DNA of 64,000 nucleotides, from the NCBI GenBank assembly GCA_900549485.1, contig UROG01000007.1:1-64000 (forward strand), read 5' to 3'. Under the pieces are notes generated by a model, which ran no database searches, was not told the DNA's origin, and saw only the letters and a program-made list of their open reading frames with translations. The translations under genes were made by a program, and so were the position numbers. This stretch comes from an uncultured Eubacteriales bacterium. GTDB taxonomy: Bacteria; Bacillota; Clostridia; Oscillospirales; Oscillospiraceae. Positions 63,392 through 64,000 of this stretch are shown here, in pieces. Positions within the stretch are counted from its first letter, which is position 1. The number at the start of each line of letters is the position of its first letter.

Positions 63392-64000
63392 TAAAGATTT
63401 TTTATGCGGTTCTGTATGAGCATGCCTACGGTATCGGCAAGCTTGTCAAGGCTTCTTATTCTGGCATAATCCCTGTCATAGACAAGCTTGGCGGACGGCA
63501 CGTCCTCGTCGCTGCCGGTGAAAACGCACAGCACCGATATCCCGTCGGCGCGGGCGCGTCTGACCTCAAAGGCGGTATTGTCTATCCCCGCCTGCCCGCT
63601 GTACTGCTCCGGCTCCTGCCCCTCGCGGCGCTGTATTTTAATAACATCGTTCGGCTTTACGTCGGAGAGGATTATGAGCAGCTTGTGGCTTGCCGCGGTT
63701 TTGTTCATGAGATAATGCGCCGCGGCGATCGCAAGTCCGTCGCGGTTGCAGCCGTTTGAGACATACTCAAATATTTTTGCGTTATCCGCCGGTTTATTAT
63801 AGTCTCTGAAAATACGCAGTATCGTGTACCCCGTCATGGAGCAGAACGACATTACCCTGCACGGGATATTGCATCTTGTGAGGCTCTCGGCTATCATATA
63901 GCCCTGCGCGGATACGATCTCCTGCCGGCTCTTCTGCGACGTTGAGGCGTCAAGCAGGATGTCCACGCTGAGATCGCCCATATTATCCTGCTCGTTCTTC
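63391..64000 (-). CDS. von Willebrand A-domain protein, C-terminal part (cut by window end)
   Basis: At least 203 residues; the frame stays open to the last base, so the true start lies beyond 64000. The MIDAS metal site is DASTS (in VDILLDASTSQKS) with the later T..SD ligands around ILSDVKPND. It resembles the C-terminal domain of CobT/NorD-type proteins that act with MoxR-like ATPases to load or remodel metalloenzymes. Such an ATPase would be expected just outside the window. It reads toward the malic enzyme and ends at a shared terminator. Confidence 0.8.
   Translation of the reverse strand, partial: KNEQDNMGDLSVDILLDASTSQKSRQEIVSAQGYMIAESLTRCNIPCRVMSFCSMTGYTILRIFRDYNKPADNAKIFEYVSNGCNRDGLAIAAAHYLMNKTAASHKLLIILSDVKPNDVIKIQRREGQEPEQYSGQAGIDNTAFEVRRARADGISVLCVFTGSDEDVPSAKLVYDRDYARIRSLDKLADTVGMLIQNRIKNL

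Overview
The window is typical of a low-redundancy, spore-forming gut Clostridia chromosome, most likely Oscillospirales/Oscillospiraceae. Evidence: a complete spoIIE, an rpsF-ssb-rpsR operon, long-form HPF, a T-box leader, ClpC-type ATPase, an 8-Fe ferredoxin, formate-tetrahydrofolate ligase, a 2-hydroxyacyl-CoA dehydratase pair, and moderately GC-rich coding DNA with strong GGAGG ribosome sites. No rRNA, tRNA, CRISPR array, phage or transposase gene was seen. The assignment is inferred from gene content only.

Layout. 0-4.2 kb (minus strand): a one-carbon/folate block, folT under a tetrahydrofolate riboswitch, folD, fhs, then trmN6 and a small ferredoxin. 4.6-9.8 kb: a clpC-like ATPase without the usual middle domain, a degenerate YaaH/GH18-like gene overlapping it tail to tail, and pepF. 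9.8-9.95 kb: three consecutive hairpins, two of them made of repeats that look like insertion-sequence ends. 10.0-19.0 kb (minus strand): a visibly more AT-rich block with a MarR regulator, a complete peptide ABC importer with two fused ATPases, an MFS transporter and a serine hydrolase; it looks acquired. 19.4-24.1 kb: a 2-hydroxyacyl-CoA dehydratase pair, a PIG-L deacetylase, and mntP under a probable manganese riboswitch. 24.4-27.6 kb: a tryptophan ABC importer under a T-box with a UGG specifier. 27.7-30.3 kb: hpf, a PepSY protein, a BspA-like repeat protein and fchA. 30.5-37.5 kb: one giant cyclic-beta-glucan-synthase-like gene. 37.6-41.6 kb: an M16 peptidase pair, lgt and a small conserved-looking gene. 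42.0-45.1 kb: a second, paralogous ABC importer preceded by a short open frame packed with Phe and Tyr codons and an intrinsic terminator. 45.1-54.6 kb (minus): a D-aminoacylase-like amidohydrolase, then glmS, pyrG, guaA, purB and purA. 54.9-57.5 kb: spoIIE plus a small tail-anchored protein. 57.6-58.6 kb: rpsR, ssb, rpsF. 58.9-63.3 kb: tatD, an M19 dipeptidase, a two-subunit class I fumarase and malic enzyme. The window ends inside a von Willebrand A protein gene.

How the parts fit. Folate one-carbon chemistry is split over two places: Fhs makes formyl-THF, FolD here has lost two residues needed for cyclohydrolase activity, and FchA at 30 kb can supply that step; FolT imports folate and is sensed by its riboswitch. 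Two homologous importers of the COG2984/COG4120/COG1101 type have unrelated attenuators: one reads uncharged tRNA-Trp, the other appears to read Phe/Tyr translation through a leader peptide. The leader peptide with its competing hairpins is the most interesting candidate for an undescribed regulatory system in the window.
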